The notes beneath the pieces were generated by a model. That model was not told where the DNA came from. It saw only the letters and a program-made list of their open reading frames with translations, and did no database searches. DNA of 64,000 bases, from NCBI GenBank assembly GCA_017983615.1, contig JAGOBB010000002.1:1-64000 (forward strand). The letters are read 5' to 3'. Both the position numbers and the translations under genes were made by a program. The DNA comes from Azonexus sp. GTDB taxonomy: Bacteria; Pseudomonadota; Gammaproteobacteria; Burkholderiales; Rhodocyclaceae. Below, one piece after another: positions 7,480 through 16,526 of the stretch (positions are counted from its first letter, which is position 1; each line of letters starts with the position of its first letter).

Positions 7480-8193
7480 TCAGCGCGCCAGTCCCTCTAT
7501 CCAGACCGAATAGAGTTGTTCGGAAAGCTGGCGCATGACCGGCAGGCGATCCGCAATCTGCTGCGCCATCATTTCCGGGGTCTGCACGCTGGGCAGGTCG
7601 GCGAGGGCACTTGCCTCCTCGGCCCATTGCTCACACCAGGTGGCGATCATCTCCGGCGTCATCTCGACGTGGCACTGCATGCCCAGATGCGGACCGAGCG
7701 CGAACATCTGATTGGCGCAATATCCGTTGGCCAACAGGCGGGTCGCACCGGTCGGGATGCTGAAGGTCTCGCCATGCCACTGGAAGACGGTGCCGCGCTG
7801 TCCGGCGTGGTTGCCAAGCCAGTGACGGGCGACAGGGTCGTCCTCGCCGAGCCCCTCGCCCCAGCCGATCTCCTTGACCGGATTGCCGGTGATCTGGCCG
7901 CCCAGCGCCTTGCTCATCAGCTGCCCGCCCAGGCAATGGCCGATCACCGGAATGTTTTTCTCCGCGGCATCGCGAATCAGCGAGCAGACCGGTGCTATCC
8001 ACGGCAGCGGGTCGTTGACGCTCATCGGGCCGCCCATGAAGCAGAGACCCGAGTAATCATCAGCTGTCGCTGGTACCGGATCGCCTTCGTCAATGGCGAT
8101 CAGTTGCCACGGAATCCCGTGCTGTTCCAGGAATATGGCAAAATAGCCCGGACCTTCAGTCGGAGAGTGGCGAAAGATGGCAACAGGGAGCAT
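7480..8193 (-). CDS. Class I glutamine amidotransferase-like protein
   Basis: A 237-residue single-domain amidotransferase of the GuaA-N-terminal/YfeJ type. The nucleophile elbow IGHCLGGQLMS and the His-Glu region MQCHVEMTPE are intact. I place the start at 8193 (MLPVAIFRHSPTEGPG), which matches the family N-terminus; earlier in-frame codons run into the divergent gene and look non-coding. Such free-standing proteins hydrolyse gamma-glutamyl amides or feed ammonia to partner enzymes, but the substrate here is unknown. Its first codons overlap the start of the divergent protease-like gene by 17 nt. Confidence 0.85.
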   Translation of the reverse strand: MLPVAIFRHSPTEGPGYFAIFLEQHGIPWQLIAIDEGDPVPATADDYSGLCFMGGPMSVNDPLPWIAPVCSLIRDAAEKNIPVIGHCLGGQLMSKALGGQITGNPVKEIGWGEGLGEDDPVARHWLGNHAGQRGTVFQWHGETFSIPTGATRLLANGYCANQMFALGPHLGMQCHVEMTPEMIATWCEQWAEEASALADLPSVQTPEMMAQQIADRLPVMRQLSEQLYSVWIEGLAR

Positions 8194-8854
8194 GGTGGCA
8201 CTTACCTCCGGAAAATCAAGATTGCATTCTACGCTGCTCGGACTTGTCGCGTTCCTGATACCGTTGGCAGCGGCCGCGCAGGATGTCGGGCTGGCCGGAA
8301 TCATGGGCAGCAAGGCCATGCTGATGATCAACGGCGGTGAGCCGCAGGCAGTGCCGGTCGGCCAGACGCTCGACGGGGTCAAGGTCCTGTCGATCAATGG
8401 CGACCAGATCATGGTCGAAATCGGCGGCAAGAAACGACCCTTGCGGGTCGGTCAGCACGCCATCGGCGTTTCGAACGGCGACGGCTCGGACAAGATCATC
8501 ATGACCGCCGATCTCCAGGGACATTTTTATACGACCGGTACCGTTAACGGCACATCGGTTCGCTTCGTCGTCGATACCGGTGCAACCGCCATTGCGCTCG
8601 GTCCGACCGACGCGCGGCGGATCGGCCTCGATCTTCGGCAGGGGCAGCGTGGCATGACCAGCACCGCTAACGGTCAGGTGGTTGTGACGCGAATAGCGCT
8701 TGATACCGTGAAAATTGGCGGCATAACCCTGCACAATGTCGAAGCGGTCGTGTTGCCTGCCGAGATGCCGATTGCCCTGCTCGGCATGAGTTTTCTGAAC
8801 CGCATGGAAATGCAGCGCGACGGCAGTACCATGACATTAAAAAAACGATTCTAG
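8177..8854 (+). CDS. Retroviral-type (clan AA) aspartic protease-like protein, exported
   Basis: A 225-residue protein with an N-terminal signal or anchor (LLGLVAFLIPLAAAAQ, residues 20-35). A small beta domain follows, then a pepsin-retropepsin type domain with VRFVVDTGATAIAL (catalytic Asp in DTGA, near residue 131). This matches the proteobacterial TIGR02281-like aspartic protease family, likely periplasmic or membrane-anchored. The start could be ATG 8177 or ATG 8192; both overlap the divergent amidotransferase start at 8193. The next gene follows 9 nt later with a good AGGAG site. Activity and substrate are not established. Confidence 0.8.
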   Translation: MATGSMVALTSGKSRLHSTLLGLVAFLIPLAAAAQDVGLAGIMGSKAMLMINGGEPQAVPVGQTLDGVKVLSINGDQIMVEIGGKKRPLRVGQHAIGVSNGDGSDKIIMTADLQGHFYTTGTVNGTSVRFVVDTGATAIALGPTDARRIGLDLRQGQRGMTSTANGQVVVTRIALDTVKIGGITLHNVEAVVLPAEMPIALLGMSFLNRMEMQRDGSTMTLKKRF

Positions 8855-8863
8855 GAGAGAGAA

Positions 8864-9121
8864 ATGCCGCAAAAAGACCAAGAAATAGCGCTGCTGCGCG
8901 AAGAACTCGAAATGCTGATGGGCGAACGCCAGGCCTTGTTGCGCGTTGCCGGTGCTGCGGCAGTGATGATTGCCAGCCTGGACAGCAAACGACTGCCGGT
9001 CGGCGCGATCGAATCGGCCGACCTGGTGGCGACAACCATCAATGACCTGCCCGAAGAAACCCTGCAGGATGCGCTGTCGGCAGTTCACGCCGAAATCGAG
9101 GAAGACTCCAAGGCGGCATGA
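8864..9121 (+). CDS. Small conserved-looking protein of unknown function
   Basis: An 85-residue protein, not recognised. The first 28 residues (DQEIALLREELEMLMGERQ) look like a short coiled coil; a hydrophobic stretch (VAGAAAVMIASLD) and an acidic C-terminus follow. A strong AGGAGAGAGAA ribosome site supports translation. The stop overlaps the Nudix gene start (ATGA), so it is translationally coupled and belongs to the protease-small protein-Nudix operon. Confidence 0.7.
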   Translation: MPQKDQEIALLREELEMLMGERQALLRVAGAAAVMIASLDSKRLPVGAIESADLVATTINDLPEETLQDALSAVHAEIEEDSKAA

Positions 9122-9738
9122 CGCTTGATCTGGCGCACCTGCGGGCCAGCCTGCTGGCTGAGCCGCAGATCGAGCATTTCGTTCAGGAGGACGGTGCCTC
9201 GGATTTGCCGTTGACGCCGGCAGCAGTATTGTTTCCCATCGTCCTGCGCGAAGCGGGGCATACGGTATTGCTGACCCAGCGCACGGCGCATCTCAAAGAT
9301 CACGCCGGCCAGATCAGCTTTCCCGGTGGTCGGGTCGAGGAGTCTGATCTGTCCCCGCTGCACACCGCCCTGCGCGAAACCGAAGAAGAAATCGGCCTGG
9401 AACGGGAGCGGGTCGAAATTCTTGGTTTTCTGCCGGAATATCGGACGGGTACAGGTTTTCGTATCACGCCGGTGGTGGCGCTCGTCCAGCCGCCGTTCGA
9501 CCTGCAGCCAGACCCCTTCGAAGTGGCTGAAATCTTCGAAGTGCCGCTCGCCTTCCTGCTTGATCCGGCCAATCACCAGCGTCATTCGCTGCACTACCGC
9601 GGCGCCCTTCGCAACTACTTTGCCATGCCCTATGGCGACTATTTCATCTGGGGTGCAACGGCCGGAATGATCCGTTCGCTGACTGAGCGGCTTGGTCTGC
9701 TCCACGGCACCGATGCTTGTGGTATCGTGGCATCTTGA
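9118..9738 (+). CDS. Nudix hydrolase, CoA pyrophosphatase-like
   Basis: A 206-residue Nudix protein. The Nudix helix is FPGGRVEESD...ALRETEEEIGL, with the REtEEEiGL metal-binding core intact, and FLPEYRTGTGFRITPVV follows as in the YeaB/NudL CoA pyrophosphatase group. Such enzymes split CoA and acyl-CoA to acyl-phosphopantetheine and ADP. The ATG overlaps the preceding stop by 4 nt. Family assignment is firm; the exact substrate is inferred. Confidence 0.85.
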   Translation: MTLDLAHLRASLLAEPQIEHFVQEDGASDLPLTPAAVLFPIVLREAGHTVLLTQRTAHLKDHAGQISFPGGRVEESDLSPLHTALRETEEEIGLERERVEILGFLPEYRTGTGFRITPVVALVQPPFDLQPDPFEVAEIFEVPLAFLLDPANHQRHSLHYRGALRNYFAMPYGDYFIWGATAGMIRSLTERLGLLHGTDACGIVAS

Positions 9739-9777
9739 TACACAAAATAAGCCGAACACGGCAACCCGCGGCCCCAA

Positions 9778-10701
9778 ATGAGTCTTCTCTCGCTGATTGC
9801 AGTCTTTCTCATCGAGCAGCTGAAACCCCTTGATTACCGGCGCCTGATTGCCGAACCGCTGGGCGCGTGGGCGGATTTCATCGAATCCCGTTTCAATGCC
9901 GGCGCGTATCGCCATGGCGTGCTCGCCTGGTGCCTGGCCGTCCTGTTGCCGGTCCTGCTCGTCGCCATCGCCTACGGCCTGCTCTATTCGCTGAATCCCG
10001 TCTTCGGTCTGCTGCTCAACGTCGGCGTGCTTTACCTGACCATGGGCTTTCGGCAATTCAGCCATCACTACACCGAAATCCAGCTCGCCCTGAATCTCGG
10101 CGATCTTGAACGGGCCCGGCAACTGCTCGGGGAGTGGCAGGGACGTTCAACCTACGGCCTGAATTCCGAAGACATCGCCCGCCTTTCGATCGAAGGCGCG
10201 CTGGGCGCCTCGCATCGCCACGTCCTTGCCGTGCTGCTTTGGTTCATCCTGCTGCCCGGGCCGTGTGGCGCCTTGTTGTATCGGCTGTCACTGATTGTCC
10301 GTGATCGCTGGCAGGCCGTCGATGTTGCACTGCACAACGATTTTTCCGCATTCTCCCGGCAGGTTTTCGGTATGATCGACTGGTTGCCATTGCGGGCTAC
10401 CGCTTCGGCATTCGCCATCGTTGGCGACTTCGAGGATGCGGCATATTGCTGGCGAACCCAGCCAGCCCAGTGGCCGGATCGTGACATGGGAGTCGTTCTT
10501 GCCGCTGGCGCAGGGGCGCTGGGGGTTCAATTGGGCCGCCCGGTTGTGGAAGGTGCCGAGGTATCCGATCGGGCCGAATTGGGGCTGGGTGATCCAGCCG
10601 ATGTCGAATTCATGCAAAGTGCCGTGGGCCTCGTCTGGCGAGCTACGGTGTTGTGGATGTTGTTGCTCTTTTTGTTGGGGCTCGCCAGCTTGGTGGGCTG
10701 A
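9778..10701 (+). CDS. CobD/CbiB (AmpE-like) family membrane protein
   Basis: A 307-residue integral membrane protein with helices near residues 5-15, 45-85, 145-170 and 285-305. Segments such as YLTMGFRQFSHHYTEIQLAL and EDIARLSIEGALGASHRHVLAVLLW recall the CobD/CbiB adenosylcobinamide-phosphate synthase superfamily and the related AmpE proteins. No other cobalamin gene is nearby, so a role in B12 synthesis is not supported by context. It starts 39 nt after the Nudix gene and is followed 26 nt later by a thiolase. Confidence 0.7.
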   Translation: MSLLSLIAVFLIEQLKPLDYRRLIAEPLGAWADFIESRFNAGAYRHGVLAWCLAVLLPVLLVAIAYGLLYSLNPVFGLLLNVGVLYLTMGFRQFSHHYTEIQLALNLGDLERARQLLGEWQGRSTYGLNSEDIARLSIEGALGASHRHVLAVLLWFILLPGPCGALLYRLSLIVRDRWQAVDVALHNDFSAFSRQVFGMIDWLPLRATASAFAIVGDFEDAAYCWRTQPAQWPDRDMGVVLAAGAGALGVQLGRPVVEGAEVSDRAELGLGDPADVEFMQSAVGLVWRATVLWMLLLFLLGLASLVG

Positions 10702-10727
10702 ATAAATTTCCAATTGGAGGTAGTTTC

Positions 10728-11912
10728 ATGAGCAGAGATGTTGTCGTTCTGAGCGCAGTTCGTTCCGCTATTGGTACCTTTGGCGGCGCACTGGCCGATT
10801 TCGAATCTTCCGAGCTGGCCGGTATCGTCATGAAAGAAGCCGTAGCTCGTTCCGGCGTCGATCCCCAAGCAATCAACTACGTTACCGTCGGTACCACGAT
10901 GCCGACCGATTCCCGCTATGCCTACGTTTCGCGCGTTGCATCCATCCAGGCTGGCCTGTCGATGGATTCTGTCGCCATGCAGGTTTCCCGCCTGTGCGCC
11001 TCAGGCCTGCAGGGCATTGTCACCACCGCCCAGAACATCATGCTGAACGATGCCGATTACGGCGTCGGCGGTGGCGTTGAAGTCATGTCGAAGGCCGCCT
11101 ACCTGCTGCCGGCGCTGCGCAACGGTGCCCGCATGGGCGACACCAAGGCCATTGACTCGATGGTTGGCGTGCTGACCGACCCGTTCGGCGTTGGCCACAT
11201 GGGTATCACCGCCGAAAACCTGGCGACCAAGCATGGTATTACCCGTGAAGAGCAGGATGCCTTCGCTGTCGAATCCCAGCGCCGCGCCGCTGCCGCCATC
11301 GACGCCGGCCATTTCAAGTCGCAGATCATGCCGATCGTCAAGCAGACCCGCAAAGGCGAAGTTGTGTTCGATACCGACGAGCACGTCAAGCGCGGCACGA
11401 CCATGGAATCGCTGGGCAAAATGAAGCCGGCCTTCAAGAAGGAAGGCGGCACGGTGACAGCAGGTAACGCATCCGGTATCAACGACGGCGCTGCCTTCTT
11501 CGTGCTTGCTGCTGCCGATGTCGCTGCCAAGGCTGGTCAAAAGGCCATGGCCCGGATCGCCGGTTACGCCGTCGCCGGCGTGCCGAACGATATCATGGGC
11601 GAAGGCCCGATCCCGGCTACCAAGCTGGCCCTGAAGAAGGCCGGCCTGACGCTGGATCAGATGGACGTCATCGAATCGAACGAAGCCTTTGCAGCGCAGG
11701 CACTGTCTGTTTCCAAGGTTCTCGGTCTCGATCCGGCCAAGACCAACCCGAACGGCGGCGCTATCGCCCTCGGCCACCCGGTCGGCTGTTCTGGTGCATT
11801 CATCGCCACCAAGGCACTGTACGAACTGGAACGCATCGGCGGCAAGTACGCGCTGGTCACCATGTGTATCGGTGGCGGTCAGGGTATTGCCGTGATCTTC
11901 GAACGCGCCTAA
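10728..11912 (+). CDS. Acetyl-CoA C-acyltransferase (thiolase)
   Basis: A 394-residue thiolase. The nucleophilic cysteine lies in SRLCASGLQ (Cys90), the catalytic His in NPNGGAIALGHPVGCSGA, and the second Cys in MCIGGGQG. It condenses two acetyl-CoA units or cleaves 3-ketoacyl-CoA. Sequence resembles the BktB/PhaA group used for polyhydroxyalkanoate synthesis, and a phasin gene lies 7 kb away; a beta-oxidation role is equally possible. ATG 10728 has a clear TTGGAGG site. A terminator follows at 11935. Confidence 0.92.
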   Translation: MSRDVVVLSAVRSAIGTFGGALADFESSELAGIVMKEAVARSGVDPQAINYVTVGTTMPTDSRYAYVSRVASIQAGLSMDSVAMQVSRLCASGLQGIVTTAQNIMLNDADYGVGGGVEVMSKAAYLLPALRNGARMGDTKAIDSMVGVLTDPFGVGHMGITAENLATKHGITREEQDAFAVESQRRAAAAIDAGHFKSQIMPIVKQTRKGEVVFDTDEHVKRGTTMESLGKMKPAFKKEGGTVTAGNASGINDGAAFFVLAAADVAAKAGQKAMARIAGYAVAGVPNDIMGEGPIPATKLALKKAGLTLDQMDVIESNEAFAAQALSVSKVLGLDPAKTNPNGGAIALGHPVGCSGAFIATKALYELERIGGKYALVTMCIGGGQGIAVIFERA

Positions 11913-11934
11913 GCAAAGCTGAGCGCTGAAGTAA

Positions 11935-11964
11935 AAGCCGCCGGATCAACCGGCGGTTTTTTTA
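11935..11964. terminator. Rho-independent terminator
   Basis: AAAAGCCGCCGG and CCGGCGGTTTTTTT pair around a short ATCAA loop. It lies between the convergent thiolase and PAS-GGDEF-EAL genes. Confidence 0.9.
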
Positions 11965-11989
11965 CGTCCGGGGTTTGGTGGACAAGGTC

Positions 11990-14900
11990 TTAGAGGCACC
12001 AGTCGAGCTGTGGCGATGGGCGCGGCTGGTTGGCGAAGCGCTTGAAGTCTTCTGCGGGCAGGGCGTGACTGATCAGGTAGCCTTGGGCGACGTTGCAGCC
12101 GCAGGCATTCAGGAACGATAGCTGGGCAGCAGTTTCGACGCCTTCGGCAACTGCGTTCAGCTTGAGGGCGTGCGCCATCTGGGTGATGGCCCGGACAATC
12201 GCCCGGTCTTCCTCGCTGGCGGCAGATCCGGCGATGAACGAGCGATCGATTTTCAGCTTGTCGACCTGGAAGCGGCTCAAATAGGCCAGGCTGGAATAGC
12301 CGGTGCCGAAATCGTCGATCGCGACCGAGCAGCCCAGCGACTTGAATTCGCGAATCACTTCGCGGACGATCTGGCTGTCCTGCATCAGGGTTGATTCGGT
12401 CAGTTCGACTTCGATGGCCGAGGGGGAGATGCCGGCATCCCGGGTGTGCCTGGCCAGCAGGGAGGGAATGTCCGCGTGATAGATCTGCACGCCGGAAACG
12501 TTGACGGCAGTTTTTATGCCCAAGCCTGCATCGTGCCACTGGCGCAACTGGCGGCAGGCTTCGCCGATCACCCATTCGCCGATGGGCAGAATCAGTCCCG
12601 TTTCCTCGGCAATCGGAATGAATTCGGCTGGACTGATTGATTGGCCATTCGGCAAGATCCAGCGGAGCAGCGCCTCGCTACCGATCAGGCTGTTGTCTTG
12701 TATCGATGTCTGCGGCTGGTAATGGAGCCGGAACTGCCCATCTTCAAGCGCTCTGTGCATCGCATTGACGAGATGATGACGGTTAAGTGCCGCATCGTTC
12801 ATGTCCTGCCGGAAGAAGCTGAAGCGTCCCCGCCCGCGCTCCTTGGCGTGATACATCGCGATATCGGCCTTTTGCAGCAGGGTGTCAAAGTCGGCGCCAT
12901 CGATCGGAGCCATGGCAATGCCGATGGAGACAGAGGAATTGATCTGCTGCCCCTGGATGTTGAAAACCGGGGTCATGCTGTTGAGAATCTTGTTGGCGAC
13001 GGAGGCCGCGGCAACGGGGCTGTCAATGTCGCCAAGCAGGATGATGAATTCGTCGCCACCCTGTCGGCTGATCGTATCGGTTTCGCGCAGGCATTCCTTG
13101 AAACGCTGGACGACGGCAATCAGCAGTTCGTCACCGACACGGTGGCCGAGCGAGTCATTGATGCGCTTGAACTCGTCCAGGTCGAGGAACATGAAGGCCA
13201 TCGACTTGCCGGTTCGCTTGCTTTGCTCGATGGCCTGGCCAAAGCGGTCGCGTAGCAGTAGCCTGTTGGGAAGGGTCGTCAGGGCGTCGTGATGGGCCAG
13301 GAAGCGGATTTTTTCCTCGGCAGCCTTGCGCTCCGAGATGTCCTGGAACGATCCGATGAAATTGACGATTTCTCCGTGCTGCCCATAGGCCGTCGAAATC
13401 GACAGCCATTTTGGATAGCACTCGCCATTCTTGCGACGGTCGATCAACTCGCCGCTCCAGCGTCCGGTGGCGAGCAGGGTCTGCCACATTTCGTCGTAGA
13501 AAGCCTTGGGCTGATGGCCGGAATTCAGCAGGCTGGCTGGTTGGCCGATCGCCTCTTCGGCCGAATAGCCTGTGACGACGGTAAAGGCACGATTGACGTC
13601 GGCGATTATGCCGGCACGATCAGTGACTATCAGGGCTTCCGAGCTATGCTCGAAAACCGTGTGGGCCAGTCGCAACTGGGCCTCCTGCTGACGGCGCTGG
13701 GTAATGTCGGCAAAGACCCAGATCGAGCCGCCCTGTGGGTCCTTCGGATTGATCGCCCGGCCGGTACGGTGGCACCAAACAGATGCTCCGTCGCGTTTGG
13801 AAAACTGATACTCACGGTCGCTGACGCCGGTCCGGCCCAACTCGTCGTAGGCCAACTCGCCATCTTCAAGCCAGTCCTGGCGGCTGGCGTAGATCGTTTC
13901 TGTCGTCTTGCCGATCAGTGCCTCCGGCGAGTCCCAGCCGAACAGTTCAGCCATCCGGGTGTTGCAGTTGACGAATATGCGGTTTCGGAGATGCGCGATG
14001 CCAACGTGGGCATTTTCGAAGGTGGCCCGCAGTTCGTCGAGCAACTGCTGGATATGGATTTCCTGGAGGCGGCGCAGCGTGATGTCGGTCAGCGTCATCA
14101 GGGAACCACCGCCGGGCATCGTCGCATAGCGCACACTCAGCGTACGGCCGTCGATCATGATCCACTCGGCCTGGTCCTGTGTTTCCTGTGTGGCCGGTGC
14201 CGGCGCCAGAATCTTCGGGAGCTTGCTGCGTGGCATGCGCTCGAGCAGTTCGCCTTCAGAAAAGTCTAGCAAGGCGAGCAGGCGATTGTTCCAGACCAGA
14301 AGGCGGTCGTCAGCGTCGAAAACGACAACGCCCTGAGGCAGGTTGTCGAGCGTGGTCTGGAGCAGAATAGCCTGTTCGGCCAGCTCGCGTTCGCGTCGCT
14401 GGTTTTCGCGTTGCTTGATCTCGCTGATGTCAGCATATGTGCCGACAATGCTGCCGTCCCCCGCGGGACGCTCGGAGATGCGGATCCACAGGTTGTCGCG
14501 AATGCATAGTTCGATGGTTGCCGCTTCGCCGGCACGAACATTATGATGCAGGGCAAGCCAGCGGGCGGGCCAATCTGCGCCGGGGGCAGCGTCCTTGAGC
14601 TCTTCGATCAGTACCCGGAAGGTGGCGCCGGCCTGTCTGCCTGTCGGGCTGCCTGCGGCCTGCCAGATGTCCGAGAACTGTTGGTTCGCCATGCTTAGCC
14701 GATCATCGGCATCGAACAATGCAAACCCGTCGGAACTGTTGCTGAATGCGGCAACCAGCTGGGCCTGGGCGGCCTCTGCAGCCTGCTTTTCTGCCTCTAG
14801 TGCCGTATTGGTGTGCTTTAGCGCGGCCATTGCTTCATCCAGTCTGGCGGTGCGCTCGCGAACCTTGGTATCGAGCAGTATGGCTGTCTGGAAGAAGCTG

Positions 14901-15052
14901 TAGTCGGAAGCATGTTGCCCCGCATCCTGTTCGATGCGGTTCATCAGGACGTCAATGATCTTGTCACGACGAGCGATTTCATCTGCCGCCTCGCGCGGCT
15001 CGGAGGTGGAGTGGGTGTTGATCGGGATGATCCGGCGATTGATCACTTTCAT
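11990..15052 (-). CDS. Multi-PAS GGDEF-EAL cyclic di-GMP enzyme
   Basis: A 1020-residue cytoplasmic signalling protein without evident membrane helices. A coiled coil (about 60-105) is followed by four PAS-type domains (about 105-215, 225-330, 340-455, 465-580). A GGDEF domain with intact RQGGDEF (near 668) and an EAL domain with intact EALLRW (near 793) and DDFGTGYSS follow. Both synthesis and breakdown of cyclic di-GMP are therefore possible; such hybrids usually act mainly as phosphodiesterases with a regulatory GGDEF. The start overlaps the stop of the upstream FIST gene (ATGA), so the FIST protein is the likely ligand-sensing partner. The gene ends just before the thiolase terminator. 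Confidence 0.93.
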   Translation of the reverse strand: MKVINRRIIPINTHSTSEPREAADEIARRDKIIDVLMNRIEQDAGQHASDYSFFQTAILLDTKVRERTARLDEAMAALKHTNTALEAEKQAAEAAQAQLVAAFSNSSDGFALFDADDRLSMANQQFSDIWQAAGSPTGRQAGATFRVLIEELKDAAPGADWPARWLALHHNVRAGEAATIELCIRDNLWIRISERPAGDGSIVGTYADISEIKQRENQRRERELAEQAILLQTTLDNLPQGVVVFDADDRLLVWNNRLLALLDFSEGELLERMPRSKLPKILAPAPATQETQDQAEWIMIDGRTLSVRYATMPGGGSLMTLTDITLRRLQEIHIQQLLDELRATFENAHVGIAHLRNRIFVNCNTRMAELFGWDSPEALIGKTTETIYASRQDWLEDGELAYDELGRTGVSDREYQFSKRDGASVWCHRTGRAINPKDPQGGSIWVFADITQRRQQEAQLRLAHTVFEHSSEALIVTDRAGIIADVNRAFTVVTGYSAEEAIGQPASLLNSGHQPKAFYDEMWQTLLATGRWSGELIDRRKNGECYPKWLSISTAYGQHGEIVNFIGSFQDISERKAAEEKIRFLAHHDALTTLPNRLLLRDRFGQAIEQSKRTGKSMAFMFLDLDEFKRINDSLGHRVGDELLIAVVQRFKECLRETDTISRQGGDEFIILLGDIDSPVAAASVANKILNSMTPVFNIQGQQINSSVSIGIAMAPIDGADFDTLLQKADIAMYHAKERGRGRFSFFRQDMNDAALNRHHLVNAMHRALEDGQFRLHYQPQTSIQDNSLIGSEALLRWILPNGQSISPAEFIPIAEETGLILPIGEWVIGEACRQLRQWHDAGLGIKTAVNVSGVQIYHADIPSLLARHTRDAGISPSAIEVELTESTLMQDSQIVREVIREFKSLGCSVAIDDFGTGYSSLAYLSRFQVDKLKIDRSFIAGSAASEEDRAIVRAITQMAHALKLNAVAEGVETAAQLSFLNACGCNVAQGYLISHALPAEDFKRFANQPRPSPQLDWCL

Positions 15053-16200
15053 TGCACCTTGCTGTCAGCCACCTGACCGAATGCGATGCCATTGAAGGTC
15101 TGATTGACATGAATTCTGCGATGCAGTTCACCAAAGGAGAGAAAACCAGTGACCTTGCGTTCGCGTAACAGTGCCGACATTTCGTCCAGTTGCCCGCTTT
15201 GCCTGAATTCAAGGTTGCGCAGGATGCAGTCGCAGGCGAGAACGGCCTGTAGTGGGCCGATTTCGGCATCGGCAGCATCCAGTGCGGCAATCAGGTTGTG
15301 CATTGGATCGATGCCAAGCGCCCGCGAAAGCACAACTCCGGTGTCGATAGCGCAATAGAAGCTCAGGCTGTTGTCAGGATTCACCTTCTGGATGGAGCGG
15401 ACATACTCTTGGTCGCCGATGCGGACGACAACTGGAAAGGCGGCAAAGGCATCCGGGTTCAGGAGTTCGGGCGGAATGCCGACAATGCGGGCATATTCGG
15501 TGGCTGCCGGGTAGCCGTTGATTTCCGTGACGATACGGGATTCCGGAATGGCTCCGGTAATGACCATTCGGTTTGCCGTCGGTTCGAAATGCTGGGCCTT
15601 GACGAAACAATAGCGCAGCCGAGTCGAGATGATGGCGAGGACGGCAGCATTGTTGTGGAAGCTGCCGTCGTGAAAGACGCAGGTTTGGCGGAATTGCAAC
15701 GAGTCTCCGGCTGAGCCGCCGATGACGGGAATGCTGCCGAGGGTGAGCTGGACCGCCTTGCCTAGTGCTTCTTCGCGACGGGAAAGGCCATCGATAAGTA
15801 AAAAGGCAAATTGCCCCTGCGCTTTTTCGTTCGGCTCAAATGATGTCGTACGTTGCAGAGCATTACGGATATGCTGTTCGCAGTCGGCAATGTTGAATTC
15901 ATTCAGGTGCGGCAAGAGCGTCGTGGTGACTGAGAAGTCATCGGCGGGAAAACCAATGGCAACGATGGAGTCATGCTGGTAGCCGGCAGGGCCAATTTCT
16001 CCTGCGGTTGTACAGCCAAGCAGGGCGGTGCTGGCTGGAAACTGGTCGCGCATGGCGCTGGCCAGGCTGCCTTGATCGAAACTGTCAGCACAGAAAAAGA
16101 GGATGACCGCATATTGCTGCCCGGCCAGCTGGTCAGACAGTTCAGAGACAGCCAGGCTGGTGCAGCTAGTCGATGACGATGCGACACGAATGGTGCTCAT
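15049..16200 (-). CDS. FIST N- and C-domain sensory protein
   Basis: A 383-residue protein with the FIST_N pattern ([20 protein letters not shown] near 65-85, [14 protein letters not shown] near 165) and a FIST_C domain ([23 protein letters not shown]). FIST domains are predicted small-ligand, perhaps amino-acid, sensors found with signalling enzymes. I chose ATG 16200 ([10 protein letters not shown]); a TTG at 16209 is also in frame. It is translationally coupled to the PAS-GGDEF-EAL gene, suggesting the pair forms one cyclic di-GMP signalling unit. The upstream region is unusually AT-rich. Confidence 0.88.
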   Translation of the reverse strand: MSTIRVASSSTSCTSLAVSELSDQLAGQQYAVILFFCADSFDQGSLASAMRDQFPASTALLGCTTAGEIGPAGYQHDSIVAIGFPADDFSVTTTLLPHLNEFNIADCEQHIRNALQRTTSFEPNEKAQGQFAFLLIDGLSRREEALGKAVQLTLGSIPVIGGSAGDSLQFRQTCVFHDGSFHNNAAVLAIISTRLRYCFVKAQHFEPTANRMVITGAIPESRIVTEINGYPAATEYARIVGIPPELLNPDAFAAFPVVVRIGDQEYVRSIQKVNPDNSLSFYCAIDTGVVLSRALGIDPMHNLIAALDAADAEIGPLQAVLACDCILRNLEFRQSGQLDEMSALLRERKVTGFLSFGELHRRIHVNQTFNGIAFGQVADSKVQ

Positions 16201-16300
16201 GCGGGTCAATGTAGTATTGTTGCATTTGTCATTTATATATATTTTATAATTTCATTTTGTCAGATGCAATTCATTTGTCAAGGCGATCTGTCAAATAGTG
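16201..16300 (-). promoter_or_regulatory. AT-rich promoter region of the FIST operon with TTTGTCA repeats
   Basis: The stretch 16201-16526 holds no gene. Its FIST-proximal part is much more AT-rich than the surroundings (TTTATATATATTTTATAAT near 16232-16250). It holds three direct TTTGTCA repeats at 16225-16231, 16256-16262 and 16274-16280. These may be binding sites for a regulator of the FIST operon. The distal part carries the promoter of the plus-strand cassette. Confidence 0.4.
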
Positions 16301-16376
16301 GCTTCTTGGTGTGCTGCGAGCCAGTGGGTCTTGGTTATTTCCTTGGGGCAAACAGCGTGCATCGCGGGGGAGGGAA

Positions 16377-16490
16377 TGCACCGAGGCGGAATATCTGCAC
16401 TGCGATGGTGCGCACACCCTCTGCCTGGCGTACTGAGTTGTGTCTATCCACATGATTATAAACAGCTACTGATTTTGGTATGGAACCTGC
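16377..16490 (+). promoter_or_regulatory. Candidate NtrC sites and sigma-54 promoter of ATP-grasp/alpha-E cassette 1
   Basis: TGCACT-N5-GGTGCG at 16396-16412 matches 10 of 12 bases of the NtrC dyad TGCACC-N5-GGTGCA, and a second TGCACC half site starts at 16377. A sigma-54-type element TGG-TATGGAAC-CTGC has GG at 16477-16478 and GC at 16489-16490, the required GG-N10-GC spacing. The start point would be near 16502, 25 nt before the gene, with the NtrC dyad centred near -98. Confidence 0.6.
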
Positions 16491-16526
16491 TAGAAATCTG
16501 GCGAGAGCATCCTCAGCGACGAGAAC

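Noticed and set aside
16438-16453. TTGTGT-CTAT-CCACAT resembling the dct operator
   Set aside because: Two mismatches, unrelated gene context, and it overlaps the better supported NtrC/sigma-54 region.
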